A stretch of DNA of 49,005 nucleotides from Roseiflexus sp. Lineage in GTDB: Bacteria; Chloroflexota; Chloroflexia; Chloroflexales; Roseiflexaceae. The stretch spans positions 1 through 49,005 of the forward strand of contig JANXAL010000120.1 in the NCBI GenBank assembly GCA_025062325.1, read 5' to 3'. This document shows, one piece after another, positions 15,070 to 25,658 of the stretch. Positions within the stretch are counted from its first letter, which is position 1. The number at the start of each line of letters is the position of its first letter. Position numbers and translations under genes: made by a program. The notes below the pieces were generated by a model. The model searched no databases, was not told the DNA's origin, and saw only the letters and a list, made by a program, of their open reading frames with translations.

Positions 15070-15787
15070 ATGAAATCCCTGTTCTCGATTTATGCTTCTA
15101 GTGCTGCTCACATCCTGCGGATCGGCAGCAACGCCGGACGCACGGATCGATGGCGCGCCCTCGCCGACTGCCAGCGCTCAAATGACGCCTGCTGTCACCG
15201 ACGCAAAAGCCCGCCCGACATCACCGCCGTTGTCGACTTCGCCAACCGTCGAGACCGATCGGACGGCAACGATTGTTCAGCCGGACATCACGCCAACTGC
15301 GGCGCCGACTGCGGAACAGGCAAGTCCCGCTTCGCCTGCGCCAGACACCCAGGCGATCATCTGGGAGGGATTGTCCATTCCAATTCCGCCCCGGCATCTC
15401 TGGTCAGACAAGACGCCCGGATCGGACACGATCACCAATGCGCGCGTGCTGGCTCAGGGGCGTATCGTCTTCGATCGTACGGATGCGCCTCCGGGGAGCG
15501 TCGAATTGCCGGATGGCGTCGGCTTCACGATTGTTGCGTTCAGCGGTTCTCCGAATGAATGGCTGGCACTGGTGCAACAGCCGGCGCCTGCGCAGAATCC
15601 GGTCGATCTAGACTCAATCACAACGACTGAGGTTGCAGGCCAGCCTGCGATTGTCTACAATCATCTTGTCACGGGTGTTGGCGACCGCCGGACATACATC
15701 GTGAAGCTCAGCCTGGATCGATTGTTGATCATCGATGACACCGGATATCAAAGCGTCATCGATGGTCTCGCCATCGTCTCGCAGTAG
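15070..15787 (+). CDS. Lipoprotein of unknown function, signal peptide frameshifted
   Basis: The mature part follows a lipobox LLTSC and a long Pro/Thr/Ala-rich spacer, then a ~150-residue domain (IIWEGLSIPIPPRHLW, GVGFTIVAFSG, GQPAIVYNHLV, YIVKLSLDRLLIIDD). In one frame the protein starts at ATG 15092 (231 residues) with a signal peptide lacking positive charge. In another frame ATG 15070 gives MKSLFSI, exactly the missing n-region. Removing one T at 15091 joins them into a normal lipoprotein signal. So the gene carries a +1 shift in its signal region, or the base call is wrong. It is divergent from the CHAT-NodB gene with a shared palindromic promoter. Likely an outer-face lipid-anchored protein. 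Confidence 0.65.
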
Positions 15788-15907
15788 CTGGAAGCTCACT
15801 CCGGTCGTATCGACAGTCGTTATGCTATCGTAGCGGAGTCCGGACAGCGCGCCTGAACCTTTTGCCAGACCGCTTTTCAAAACACTTTGCGTCAATCTTT
15901 TTGAGAG

Positions 15908-16309
15908 ATGCTTCAGGAAGACAGGAGGCGCGGAACCAGGAACGCCAGAACGATTGCGCGCTTTATTGGAGCATCGAGCGCCGCTGCGGCAGCGGTACAG
16001 GCGCTGATTCTGCTCACGATTGGGGGAACGGTGGTGATGCGGGCGACGACCGAGCCAGGAGCGCCGCCTGCGCCGGACGTAACGCTGCGGCAGCCAATGG
16101 TTCACGCCGCGATTCCGCTGGTCATTGCACTGTTGGCGCTTGCCGGATTTGTGCGCGACCATATGCCGTCCACGGTGCTGGGCAGTGCGGCGCTTGTCAT
16201 TGTCGGCATGATATTCCTGTTCGGCTTGGGAGCACGGATTGCCGGGTTTGGGCTGATTGCACTCCTGGCAGCAATGATGCTGTCGCACTATCAACCTGCA
16301 AAGCCCTGA
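15908..16309 (+). CDS. Small integral membrane protein, unknown function
   Basis: A 133-residue protein with an Arg-rich N-terminus (EDRRRGTRNARTIARFIG) and four hydrophobic stretches: about residues 25-45, 65-83, 88-106 and 109-126. There is a short loop TTEPGAPPAPD after the first helix. No family recognised. It lies 120 bases downstream of the lipoprotein on the same strand and could be cotranscribed. No strong ribosome site; GAGAG lies just before the ATG. Confidence 0.6.
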   Translation: MLQEDRRRGTRNARTIARFIGASSAAAAAVQALILLTIGGTVVMRATTEPGAPPAPDVTLRQPMVHAAIPLVIALLALAGFVRDHMPSTVLGSAALVIVGMIFLFGLGARIAGFGLIALLAAMMLSHYQPAKP

Positions 16310-16562
16310 CGCTCGCTGTTTGCCGTCTCCCCGAGACCTTTGAGGTGGCGGCGCGACGCCTCCAGCGGACGAGACCCTTGCCGCTCGCAACGATCCTTAT
16401 ACAACGACATTTGTGGTGCAGACCTCAAGATTCAGAGACGTTTCCGCCCCCGACGCTGCACCCGGACGCGCCCGCGGCGTGCCCCTACCGTTTACCTCCC
16501 CACATGTGCAACGACCACCTGCAACCTGCCCACATTCAACCGTTGCTCTCCCGCAATCCGGC

Positions 16563-16750
16563 GACGTTGCGGCGCAACGCCGCTCCCGGTCATCCCTCGT
16601 GCCGCACGCCTCGCGCCCCGCGCCTTAGCCATCCACAGCAGGACGTTGCGGTACAATGTCGCTACCGGTCATCCTCGTGCCGCGCGCCCCGCGCCCCGCG
16701 CCTTAGCCATCCACAGCAGGACGTTGCGGTGCAACGCCGCTACCGGTCAT
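16563..16750. repeat. 78/79-bp tandem repeat, about 2.5 copies
   Basis: Units begin with GACGTTGCGG at 16563, 16642 and 16720. Each starts with a small palindrome (CGTTGCGGCGCAACG or variant), followed by CCGGTCATCC and then GCCTTAGCCATCCACAGCAG. The third unit is cut by the 3' end of the glycosyltransferase gene. The rest of 16310-16562 shows no gene; it includes ACCTGCAACCTGCCCACATTCAACC-like words resembling the murT insertion. Confidence 0.75.
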
Positions 16751-18083
16751 CCCTCGCGCCTCTTGCTCCGCGCCTCTCACCTCTTGTCTCTTGCCTCTCG
16801 CCTCGTATCCCCACCATCGCCTCATACTCACGCTTCGTCCGGCGCGCAACCACGGGCCAGTCGAAGGTCTCGCGCACGATGCGAACGCTCTCTTCGCCCC
16901 AGGCCGCCCAGCGGTCGCGCTGATCTAGCGCCAACCGAATTTTTGCCGCCAGATCATCGGCGTCGCCGGGGCGCGCCAGATAGCCGTTGCGCCCGTCGAA
17001 CACCTTGTCGGGGATGCCGCCTGCCGCCGATGCAACGATCGGACGGCGGTGGATCATAGCTTCTAGCGTCACGAGCGATGAGCCTTCGTAGAGTGTTGGG
17101 TGAACGAACAGATCGACCTCTTCGTAGAGATTGTGCAGTTCGGCGTCGTTGAGCTGTCCTACGAATGTAACGCGGTCGAGGATGCCAGCCTGTTGCGCCT
17201 GTCGTTCCAGGGCGCAGCGCTCCTTCCCCTCGCCGACCAGCAGCCAGCGCCAGTGTAGCGGCAGGCGCGCCCGCAGTCGGGTGAGCGCGTCAATCAGGAC
17301 GTGGTACCCTTTGTTGCGCTCCAGCCGACCAACGCTGAGGAGCGTCAGATCCGTCTCATCAAGACAGAATCGCCGACGAAGCGCAGCGCGTGTAGCGTCG
17401 TTGACCGGCGCCAGACACTCATCGGCGTCGATGGCGCTGGGAATGACGACGACCTTCGCTGGATCGACTCCCAGATAGCGTGGCAGGTCGTCCTGCGTGC
17501 AGGCATCGGTAGCGATAGCCCGGTCGGCGCAGCGCGTCCCATAGGAGTAGAGCGCGCGGAAGGGCGCATACGCCAACCATTTGCGTCGGTCAGGGGTGCG
17601 GTACTCCTCCAGTCCATGCGGGTTGGCGACAAACGGCACGCGGCGCAGCAACGGATCACGGACGCGGATCCATCCGTAGCCAAATGCGCACAATCCCTGC
17701 GCATGCACCACGTCATACGCGCCACGCCGTGCTGCCGTCGCCGCCATACACCCCAATTGCCACGAATACCAGGGATAGTTGATCTGTCGTCCCAGGATGG
17801 AGTTGGGGCGCAATACCGGTGACGTGTAATCGTAACGCAGTGTGATCACGTACTCGATGCCGGGAAGAACATGAGCGTATGGATTGGCAGAGCGCATCGC
17901 ATCACTATCCGGCGCGTCACGTCGCGGAGTCTGTATATAGAGCGTTACCCGAACGCCAAGCCGCGCCAGGTGCGTTGTCAGGTGGAATACATGGCGTTCG
18001 ATGCCGCCGAAGCCGTGGAGCGGAAACACAACGCGCGCCAGCATTGCAACGCGCAGCGCATCGGGTGGAAATGAGTCGCTCAT
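16740..18083 (-). CDS. Glycosyltransferase family 4 (GT-B fold)
   Basis: A 447-residue GT4-type enzyme that would transfer a sugar from an activated donor in the cytoplasm. The N-terminal domain has the glycine-rich acceptor loop (PLHGFGGIERHVFHLTTHL) and DVVHAQGLCAFGYGW. The C-terminal domain has LLSVGRLERNKGYHVLIDAL, GEGKERCALERQ, VTFVGQLNDAELHNLYEEVDLFVHPTLYEGSSLVTLEAM (the E-x7-E region) and SAAGGIPDKVFDGRNGYLA. The last ~22 residues (RGERQETRGERRGARGARDDR) are a low-complexity basic tail encoded by intergenic repeat DNA, so the original stop was probably lost. Likely role: polysaccharide or glycolipid synthesis. Confidence 0.85.
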   Translation of the reverse strand: MSDSFPPDALRVAMLARVVFPLHGFGGIERHVFHLTTHLARLGVRVTLYIQTPRRDAPDSDAMRSANPYAHVLPGIEYVITLRYDYTSPVLRPNSILGRQINYPWYSWQLGCMAATAARRGAYDVVHAQGLCAFGYGWIRVRDPLLRRVPFVANPHGLEEYRTPDRRKWLAYAPFRALYSYGTRCADRAIATDACTQDDLPRYLGVDPAKVVVIPSAIDADECLAPVNDATRAALRRRFCLDETDLTLLSVGRLERNKGYHVLIDALTRLRARLPLHWRWLLVGEGKERCALERQAQQAGILDRVTFVGQLNDAELHNLYEEVDLFVHPTLYEGSSLVTLEAMIHRRPIVASAAGGIPDKVFDGRNGYLARPGDADDLAAKIRLALDQRDRWAAWGEESVRIVRETFDWPVVARRTKREYEAMVGIRGERQETRGERRGARGARDDR

Positions 18084-18113
18084 CGTATAGAAAATAGCCC
18101 GGCATTCCTGAAC

Positions 18114-18193
18114 GCTGCGGGCTGAACCCTGGCTCAGTTCGTGAAAGCCCCTGCGGGGCTCCTACGTCTTGAGCAAGGGCCTGAGCCCGCAGC
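18114..18193. repeat. 80-bp interspersed palindromic repeat
   Basis: The outer arms GCTGCGGGCT (18114-18123) and AGCCCGCAGC (18184-18193) are perfect complements. An inner hairpin AGCCCC-TGC-GGGGCT lies at 18146-18160. The element matches the one at 12347-12426. No gene is seen in the rest of the 18084-18643 gap, although two other inverted-repeat-like words occur. Confidence 0.75.
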
Positions 18194-18643
18194 TCGAAGG
18201 ACGCGCGGCTCGGTAGCACGAGTTTACGGATTCACTGAGTGCTCCGACTTACCCCTTGTCCACGCCAACCCACGCGCCGCCTGGTGCGACGCTCCGCTGC
18301 ATTACGCCGATCATGCCATCCACCCATCCACGCACTGTTTGTTGACTCAGATGCGGTTCCGGCAAGACGCTGCGGCGCAGTGCACTAACGAGCGATGCAA
18401 CCGACGCCAGGCGCCGCCGTAATGTTCCACCGGCATCTCTTCTGGCGACGGCGACGCTGCAGGCGGCGTCTGGCTACAGGTGGCGATTCGTCGTCTGCCG
18501 ATCCGCTGCCTTCTCTCCCCAGTCCATTTGGATCGCGGAGTCAAAGATCGGGGACATTGCAGGCGCCCTGATGCCCGAATCAGGCGATGCAACGCAGCAG
18601 CACACCGGAACACCTGCCCCAGTCAGCCTCAACCGGATCGGCT

Positions 18644-19120
18644 CTACGTCCTGTCGAAAGGCGGCGCACCTGCGCGCGCTAGGCGCTCCAGCTCTTCCAG
18701 AGCAGCGAGAGCAGCGGCATAGACCGGCGGATCACGCTGCGCCAGTTCGCGCGCCTCAAACTCCTCGACATCGAGCCGCAGCAGGTAATCGCGCCGCGCC
18801 GATACAAACAGATCGAGGTCAAGATCCTCGGAGATAATCGTCTCCGCGCCGATGATCGCCGGGCGTGTCACATTACAGTACCATCCTTTGAGATCGCCGA
18901 TTGCGCTGCGCAGTTCAAACACATTGTACCAGCGGTTGGCATAGAAGTGCTCAAAGAAGACATCCCCTGTCTCGAAAGTCACATACTCCAGGTCAAGGCG
19001 CGGGTGCTCCCATACGGCGCGCACCAGTGCATACTCTGGCGTCATCTGAACGACTTCCGCCTGGTAAATAACCGCATGGTTCTTTTCGGGCTTGAGCAGC
19101 CTGACGGTAACGACTTTCAC
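18644..19120 (-). CDS. DUF402 domain protein
   Basis: A 158-residue protein of the DUF402/FomD-like barrel family, whose members include nucleoside tri-/diphosphate phosphatases and FomD-type cytidylyl phosphonate hydrolases. The signature GWYCNVTRPA, ISEDLDLDLFVS and LLRLDVEEFEAREL supplies the acidic metal-binding residues. It starts with GTG at 19120, overlapping the stop of the methyltransferase by four bases (GTGA), with GGAG just upstream. The coupling implies a shared pathway with the methyltransferase. Substrate unknown. Confidence 0.8.
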   Translation of the reverse strand: MKVVTVRLLKPEKNHAVIYQAEVVQMTPEYALVRAVWEHPRLDLEYVTFETGDVFFEHFYANRWYNVFELRSAIGDLKGWYCNVTRPAIIGAETIISEDLDLDLFVSARRDYLLRLDVEEFEARELAQRDPPVYAAALAALEELERLARAGAPPFDRT

Positions 19121-19815
19121 AGGTAACTCCGCCGCAGCAACCGTCGGATCTGGCGGCGTACACCGGCGCTCAGCGCACGCGCAACGAGCGATGCAATGAA
19201 CAACCCGATCAACTGCAGCAGCGACATTTGCGGACGCACCAGTTCACGTAGAAACGCCGGATCGCGCAGGCGGAGCGGTGACGAATCGCGCACCTCGATT
19301 TTGAGATCATCACCGCGCCACTCACGTTCAACCCAGAAGAGATTGGGCATGCTGCGCTGGAAGAAGTAGTAAGCAGGGTTGTAGGCATAGAGATAGTCGA
19401 ACAACTCGCCGAACGGCTCATCCGGTTCGCGCGGATGGAGCACGAGCGTATCGCCTTCCCGGTTGACATACCAGCGATGGAACGACCAGTGGAACAGGCG
19501 CTCGGCAATCTCGGACGGACTCTGAATATATCCGGCTGCGCTCACCCGCCGGAGTTCGGCAGCGAACCGGATCGGGTCATCCATATGCTCCAGAATATGC
19601 GAGCAGATCGTATACGCAAACGCGCCATCCTTGAAGGGAAGATAATGCGCATCCGCCACCACAAGCGGACGATCCACAACGAGATCTCCGCCGCGCTCAC
19701 GGTTATCGGCGCCAGGGTAGCGGTCGAGCAGCACATCAGCGCGCGGGTGCGGATTGTCGCCGCTCCCGATCTCGAGTACCAGGCCAGTTGCCGGGGGATT
19801 GCACTTCTGTCTCAT
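19117..19815 (-). CDS. Class I SAM-dependent methyltransferase
   Basis: A 232-residue methyltransferase. The SAM-binding motif I is VLEIGSGDNPHPRADVLLD, and the Methyltransf_11-type motif is ADAHYLPFKDGAFAYTICSHILEHMDDP. The C-terminal half (SPSEIAERLFHWSFHRWYVNREGD, LYAYNPAYYFFQRSMPNLFWVE) resembles methyltransferases found in surface-sugar gene clusters. A basic, hydrophobic C-terminus (LIGLFIASLVARALSAGVRRQIRR) may touch the membrane. It is translationally coupled to the DUF402 gene and lies near a glycosyltransferase, which suggests glycan modification (inference). Confidence 0.85.
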   Translation of the reverse strand: MRQKCNPPATGLVLEIGSGDNPHPRADVLLDRYPGADNRERGGDLVVDRPLVVADAHYLPFKDGAFAYTICSHILEHMDDPIRFAAELRRVSAAGYIQSPSEIAERLFHWSFHRWYVNREGDTLVLHPREPDEPFGELFDYLYAYNPAYYFFQRSMPNLFWVEREWRGDDLKIEVRDSSPLRLRDPAFLRELVRPQMSLLQLIGLFIASLVARALSAGVRRQIRRLLRRSYL

Positions 19816-19825
19816 CGTTGAGTAT

Positions 19826-19925
19826 GGGTTAGGGGTTAAGGGTTAGGGGTTAAGAGTTATGTATTGTCTGCTCTGATCTCATCGCTCTCACCCCCAACCT
19901 CTAACCTCTAACCCCTCATCCTAAC
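19826..19925. repeat. Telomere-like TTAGGGG repeat with inverted CCCCTAA counterpart
   Basis: On the plus strand four G-runs (GGG, GGGG, GGG, GGGG at 19826-19849) are separated by TTA or TTAA, an ideal G-quadruplex pattern. From 19891 to 19929 the complementary C-rich repeat (CTAACCTCTAACCCCT and CCTAACCCC) follows. The two can also pair into a long imperfect stem around a ~40-base loop. It lies between mreB and the methyltransferase gene, downstream of the mreB stop on the minus strand. Confidence 0.75.
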
Positions 19926-19927
19926 CC

Positions 19928-20938
19928 CTAATTCAAATCATCCCCGCTAAGGCTATCGCGCAGGATGTCGATATACTCAAGCGCCAGACCGGTGCCGATA
20001 GCGACGCAGTTCGCCGGTTGATCGGCGACATAGCAGGGAACGCCGGTCACATCGGTGAGCAGTTCGTTGATGCGGCGCAGCATTGAACCGCCACCGGTCA
20101 TGATCATCCCCTTGTCGATAATGTCAGACGACAGTTCCGGCGGCGTTTCGGCAAGCACGCGACGCACTGCGTCGATCACCGCCTCCAGCGGCTCCTGCAG
20201 CGCATCGGTGATTTCGTTCGAGTTAACCTCGATAGTGCGCGGCAAACCGGCCACCTGATCGCGTCCGCGCACTTGCATCGACAGCGGGCGTTCGAGCGGC
20301 AGCGCAGAGCCGATTTCAATCTTGATGCTTTCAGCGGTGCGTTCACCGATCAGCATGTTATATTTGCGCTTGATATATGCAGCGATCGCTTCATCGAACT
20401 TGTTGCCGCCGACACGCACCGAGTGGCTGACCACGATGTCGTTCAGCGAAACGACTGCCACCTCAGTCGTGCCGCCGCCGATGTCGATAATCATATTCCC
20501 CGACGGCTGCGCAACCGGAATGTTGGCGCCAATCGCTGCTGCAAGCGGCTCACGGATCAGGTAGGCGCGGCGCGCTCCGGCAGCCTCAGCCGCCTGGCGC
20601 ACGGCGCGCATCTCGACCGTCGTCACGCCAGCGGGGATGCAGACCATCACATCAGGCTTGCTGAAACTGAACGGTCCCATCACCTTACGGATGAAATAGC
20701 GGAGCATCGCTTCGGTGATGTCATAATCGGCAATCACACCATCGCGCAGCGGGCGGATCACCTCGATGCTTTCCGGTTCGCGCCCAAGCATAGCCAGAGC
20801 GTCTGCGCCCACTGCCTTGATGCGATTATCCTTTGTCGAGATCGCAACAACCGAAGGTTCGGAGAGGACGATTCCGCGACCTTTGACATACACCAGCACA
20901 TTGGCGGTGCCCAGGTCGATGCCGATTTTCTTCGCCAT
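19928..20938 (-). CDS. mreB: Rod-shape-determining protein MreB
   Basis: A 336-residue bacterial actin. It has the phosphate-1 loop [16 protein letters not shown], the phosphate-2 loop [16 protein letters not shown] and the adenosine motif [20 protein letters not shown]-dependent MreB filaments guide lateral wall synthesis. The ATG at 20938 is chosen since AGGAAGG precedes it and [10 protein letters not shown] is the family start; an in-frame ATG at 20989 would add 17 residues. No mreC or mreD follows. Downstream is the TTAGGGG element. The RodZ-like gene is 20 kb away at 40609. Confidence 0.95.
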   Translation of the reverse strand: MAKKIGIDLGTANVLVYVKGRGIVLSEPSVVAISTKDNRIKAVGADALAMLGREPESIEVIRPLRDGVIADYDITEAMLRYFIRKVMGPFSFSKPDVMVCIPAGVTTVEMRAVRQAAEAAGARRAYLIREPLAAAIGANIPVAQPSGNMIIDIGGGTTEVAVVSLNDIVVSHSVRVGGNKFDEAIAAYIKRKYNMLIGERTAESIKIEIGSALPLERPLSMQVRGRDQVAGLPRTIEVNSNEITDALQEPLEAVIDAVRRVLAETPPELSSDIIDKGMIMTGGGSMLRRINELLTDVTGVPCYVADQPANCVAIGTGLALEYIDILRDSLSGDDLN

Positions 20939-21059
20939 ACCTTCCTGCCCGGCAAATTGCGCCTTCTGCATGAAATATCGCAGGGTCAAGAGCAGCCTTC
21001 ATGATACTGCACCTGCACCCTGCGACGGCAACGACAATACGATGGGAAGCTGGGATAAA

Positions 21060-21102
21060 GACGCAAAGCATCGCGCTCAAAAAACAACCATCTCTTTGCG
21101 TC
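21060..21102. repeat. Interspersed repeat GACGCAAAG ... CTTTGCGTC
   Basis: Perfect 9-bp arms (21060-21068 and 21094-21102) enclose a 25-base loop containing an A-run. The right arm continues TTCGCGCCTTTGCG. Related words occur at 3258-3275 and at 39030-39052. The element lies after the ATP synthase operon's last stop (minus strand), where it might help end transcription, although the T-run lies in the loop and not after the stem. Confidence 0.5.
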
Positions 21103-21158
21103 TTCGCGCCTTTGCGTCAGCCTTTCCGAGAAAACCTCTCAGAGAGCGCTCTGGCTCG

Positions 21159-21578
21159 TCACTCGCGCTCACGCCGGACTTTCTTCAACTGCGCAACTTT
21201 CAACTGCACGAGCGCGCGGCGCAGCTCCGCCTCGGCGAGCGCCAGATCCTGCGCGCTCTTCCGTTCAGCAATCCGCTGCTCAGCGGCGCGTCGCGCCGCC
21301 TCGGCGCGCGCTTCATCAATCTCATCGGCGCGTTCGGCGGTATCCGCCAGAATGGTCACGCGGTGCGGCAGAACCTCCATAAAGCCGCCGGAAATTGCGA
21401 AGGGTGTGGTCACCCCATCCTTGACGATGTCGAGTTCGCCGATCTCGAGGATCGTCAAAAGCGGTGCGTGGCGCGGCAGAATACCAACGCGACCATCTTT
21501 CGTCGGCGCATTGATCATATCCACATCATCGGAGAGCACGACACGCTCTGCCGTTACGATCTCGAGATGAATGGGCAT
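21159..21578 (-). CDS. atpC: ATP synthase epsilon subunit
   Basis: A 139-residue F1 epsilon subunit: beta-sandwich (MPIHLEIVTAERVVLSDDVDMINAPTKDGRVGILPRHAPLLT, ISGGFMEVLPHRVTILADTAERADEID) followed by a C-terminal helical pair (ARAEAARRAAEQRIAERKSAQD ...). It couples F1 rotation to the c-ring and can inhibit hydrolysis. The ATG at 21578 is chosen because a perfect GGAGGTGA lies five bases upstream. That motif contains the atpD stop codon, tying translation of the two genes together. Confidence 0.93.
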   Translation of the reverse strand: MPIHLEIVTAERVVLSDDVDMINAPTKDGRVGILPRHAPLLTILEIGELDIVKDGVTTPFAISGGFMEVLPHRVTILADTAERADEIDEARAEAARRAAEQRIAERKSAQDLALAEAELRRALVQLKVAQLKKVRRERE

Positions 21579-21583
21579 ACCGG

Positions 21584-23020
<1,437 letters not shown>

Positions 23021-23025
23021 TCACG

Positions 23026-23898
23026 TCACATTTCTGCCAGGGCTGCCGCGCCCGATGCAATTTCGGCGACCTCTTTCGTGATGTTGGCCTGGCGCGTCTT
23101 GTTGTACGAGAGGGTCAAGTCGCGTTGTAGCTCTTTGGCGTTGTCAGTTGCGTTGCGCATCGCCACCATGCGCGCGCTATGCTCACTGGCAATCGCCTCA
23201 AGCACTGCTTGATAGAGTTGCACTTCGACAAAGCGCGGCAGCAATTCGCGCAATACTTCTTCCTGACTCGGCTCGTAGGTATAGTCGACCATGCGCTCCG
23301 CCGGCTCATGCGGCGGATCGATCGGCAACAATCGCTTGATCGTCGGGCGCTGTACCAGCGTATTGACGAACTGGCTGTACAGCACATACACTTCGTCGTA
23401 GCGCCCGCTCAAAAACCCATCAATGACGAGCTTTGAAATCCCAAGAATATCGGTCAGGCGCGGATAATCGCCAAGCTTGGTCACCTCGGCCACCAGATTT
23501 TGGCGCGTGCGGATCATAAAATCGCGCCCCTTTTTGCCGATCGCCAAGACTTCGACCGTATGCTTCTTTTCCTGCTCGTCCAGAATGAAGCGTGAGGCGC
23601 GCCGGAGCACATTGGCGACCAGGCTGCCAGCCAGGCCGCGATCAGGTGTCACGACGATCAGAGCGACCCCTTTGACCACCGGGCGCACTTCAAGCAGCGT
23701 GCCGCGCCGCGTCCCGACCGCGCGCCCGGTCAATTCTCCCATTACATCGAGCAGACGGTCGGCATACGGACGGGTTGCGAGCACATTTCGCTGCGCTCGG
23801 CGCATCTTCGACGCCGACACCATCTCCATTGCGCGCGTGATCTGCGCCAGGTTCTTCACCGAACGAATACGACGCCTGATTTCGCGTGTACTGGGCAT
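23026..23898 (-). CDS. atpG: ATP synthase gamma subunit
   Basis: A 290-residue rotor shaft subunit. The conserved N-terminal helix [34 protein letters not shown] and the C-terminal helix [39 protein letters not shown] are intact; [12 protein letters not shown] and VVTPDRG fall in the middle domain. GAGGGAAG precedes the ATG. It is separated from atpA by 138 bp of repeat DNA, unusual in an otherwise tight operon. Confidence 0.96.
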   Translation of the reverse strand: MPSTREIRRRIRSVKNLAQITRAMEMVSASKMRRAQRNVLATRPYADRLLDVMGELTGRAVGTRRGTLLEVRPVVKGVALIVVTPDRGLAGSLVANVLRRASRFILDEQEKKHTVEVLAIGKKGRDFMIRTRQNLVAEVTKLGDYPRLTDILGISKLVIDGFLSGRYDEVYVLYSQFVNTLVQRPTIKRLLPIDPPHEPAERMVDYTYEPSQEEVLRELLPRFVEVQLYQAVLEAIASEHSARMVAMRNATDNAKELQRDLTLSYNKTRQANITKEVAEIASGAAALAEM

Positions 23899-23914
23899 AC
23901 TTCCCTCAGATCAG

Positions 23915-24030
23915 GAGACGTTGCGGCGCCACATCTCCGCTGGCACACCTCTTGGATTCCCGCCTCGCCCGACCATCTCCGCCGGTGAACCTCGGACCTC
24001 TTGCCTCTCACCGTGCGCCTCTTGCCGCTC
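23915..24030. repeat. Intergenic repeat inside the ATP synthase operon (between atpA and atpG)
   Basis: The gap starts with GAGACGTTGCGGCGCCA, the same word that starts the 78-bp repeats at 16563 and the palindrome inside murT. It ends with CCTCTTGCCTCTCACC and CGCCTCTTGCCGCTCGCC, matching the 3' flank at 16760-16800. No gene fits. It lies within the operon transcript, so it would form RNA structure between the alpha and gamma reading frames. Confidence 0.6.
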
Positions 24031-24036
24031 GCCTTG

Positions 24037-25614
24037 TTACTCTTCCGCAAAATTGGTCATCTGCTTAAATTCTTTGATCATATTCTCAATCGCAGAACGG
24101 ATCTCCGGCGAAGGGAACTTGCGGTCGTGACGATTCTCGAAAATCATCTTTCCAACTTCAGGATGCGCCGTGCGCATATAGTTGAGCAACTCAGCCTTGA
24201 ACCGCCCGATCTGGCTGATCGGCACATCGTCAAGGTAGCCATTAACGCCAGCGAACAGGATGACGACCTGCTCTTCGAGCGGCATAGGACGGAACTGCGG
24301 TTGCTTAAGCACTTCCTGCAGGCGCTGACCGCGTTCAATCTGGGCGCGCGTCGTCGGGTCGAGATCCGACGCGAACTGTGCGAACGCCGCAAGGTCGCGG
24401 AACTGCGCCATGTCGATCTTCAGGCGATCCGACACCGAGCGCATAGCGCGCGTTTGCGCCGCGCCGCCGACGCGCGACACCGAAATGCCGACGTTGAGCG
24501 CCGGGCGAATACCGGCGTTGAACAGGTCGGTCTCAAGATAAATCTGCCCGTCGGTAATCGAAATGACGTTGGTCGGAATATACGCCGACACGTCGTTCGC
24601 CTGCGTTTCGATGATGGGCAGAGCGGTCAGGCTTCCGCCGCCGTAATTCTCATTCAGGCGCGCGGCACGCTCAAGCAGGCGCGAATGGAGATAGAACACA
24701 TCGCCGGGATACGCCTCCCGCCCGGGCGGACGGCGCAACAGCAGCGACACCTGGCGATAGGCGGTCGCGTGTTTCGAGAGGTCGTCGTAGACGATCAGCG
24801 CATCGCGCACTTCCCGGCCATCGATGATGACGCCGTTTTCCATCACCTCTTCACCCATCGCGCAACCGGCATACGGCGCGATATACTGCAACGCTGCCGG
24901 CTCCGACGCCGTCGCCGAGACAACGATGGTGTAGTCCATGGCGCCATACTTTTCGAAGATATTGATGATCTGCGCGACCTGGGCGCGTTTCTGCCCGATG
25001 GCCACGTAGATGCAGACCATTCCCTGCCCCTTCTGGTTGATGATCGTGTCGATCGCCAGCGCCGTCTTACCGGTCTGACGGTCGCCAATAATCAACTCAC
25101 GCTGACCGCGCCCGATCGGGATCATCGAGTCGATAGCGATGATCCCCGTCTGCACTGGCGTATCGACTGACTTGCGCGTGATCACACCAGGAGCAATGCG
25201 CTCGATGGGGCGATACTTCGTTGTCTGGATCGGTCCTTTACCATCGATTGGTTGACCGAGGGCGTTGACCACGCGTCCGATCAGCGCCTGACCGACCGGC
25301 ACTGAAATGACGCGCCCGGTTGAGTTAACCTGATCGCCTTCTTCAATTCCGAGGTAATCTCCAAGAATAATCGCCGAAACCGCGTCTTTTTCCAGGTTGA
25401 GCGCAATGCCATACACCGGCTCGCTACGACCGGGCTTCGGCGGAAATTCGAGCAACTCCGACGCCATCGCCTGCTCGAGGCCGCTGATCCGCGCCACGCC
25501 GTCACCTACCTGGATCACGGTGCCGACGTTCACCATCCTCGGCTGAAGATCAACGCCCTCACGAATGCTCTTCAGCAGACGCTGATACAATTCCTCAGTC
25601 GTTGCAACTGCCAT
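24037..25614 (-). CDS. atpA: ATP synthase alpha subunit
   Basis: A 525-residue regulatory F1 subunit. Walker A GDRQTGKT (177-184), Walker B region [45 protein letters not shown], and the alpha signature [15 protein letters not shown] are all present. It pairs with beta to hold the nucleotide sites. The ATG at 25614 follows AAGGGGAA. Downstream is the repeat-filled gap before atpG. No frame problems. Confidence 0.97.
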   Translation of the reverse strand: MAVATTEELYQRLLKSIREGVDLQPRMVNVGTVIQVGDGVARISGLEQAMASELLEFPPKPGRSEPVYGIALNLEKDAVSAIILGDYLGIEEGDQVNSTGRVISVPVGQALIGRVVNALGQPIDGKGPIQTTKYRPIERIAPGVITRKSVDTPVQTGIIAIDSMIPIGRGQRELIIGDRQTGKTALAIDTIINQKGQGMVCIYVAIGQKRAQVAQIINIFEKYGAMDYTIVVSATASEPAALQYIAPYAGCAMGEEVMENGVIIDGREVRDALIVYDDLSKHATAYRQVSLLLRRPPGREAYPGDVFYLHSRLLERAARLNENYGGGSLTALPIIETQANDVSAYIPTNVISITDGQIYLETDLFNAGIRPALNVGISVSRVGGAAQTRAMRSVSDRLKIDMAQFRDLAAFAQFASDLDPTTRAQIERGQRLQEVLKQPQFRPMPLEEQVVILFAGVNGYLDDVPISQIGRFKAELLNYMRTAHPEVGKMIFENRHDRKFPSPEIRSAIENMIKEFKQMTNFAEE

Positions 25615-25658
25615 TGTCCATTCCCCTTATGCGTGGCGCTCCGCTCTCACTGCGGATG

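Noticed and set aside
20273-21004. A 243-residue plus-strand frame opposite mreB
   Set aside because: It is the antisense of mreB, His/Asp-rich, and has no family features.
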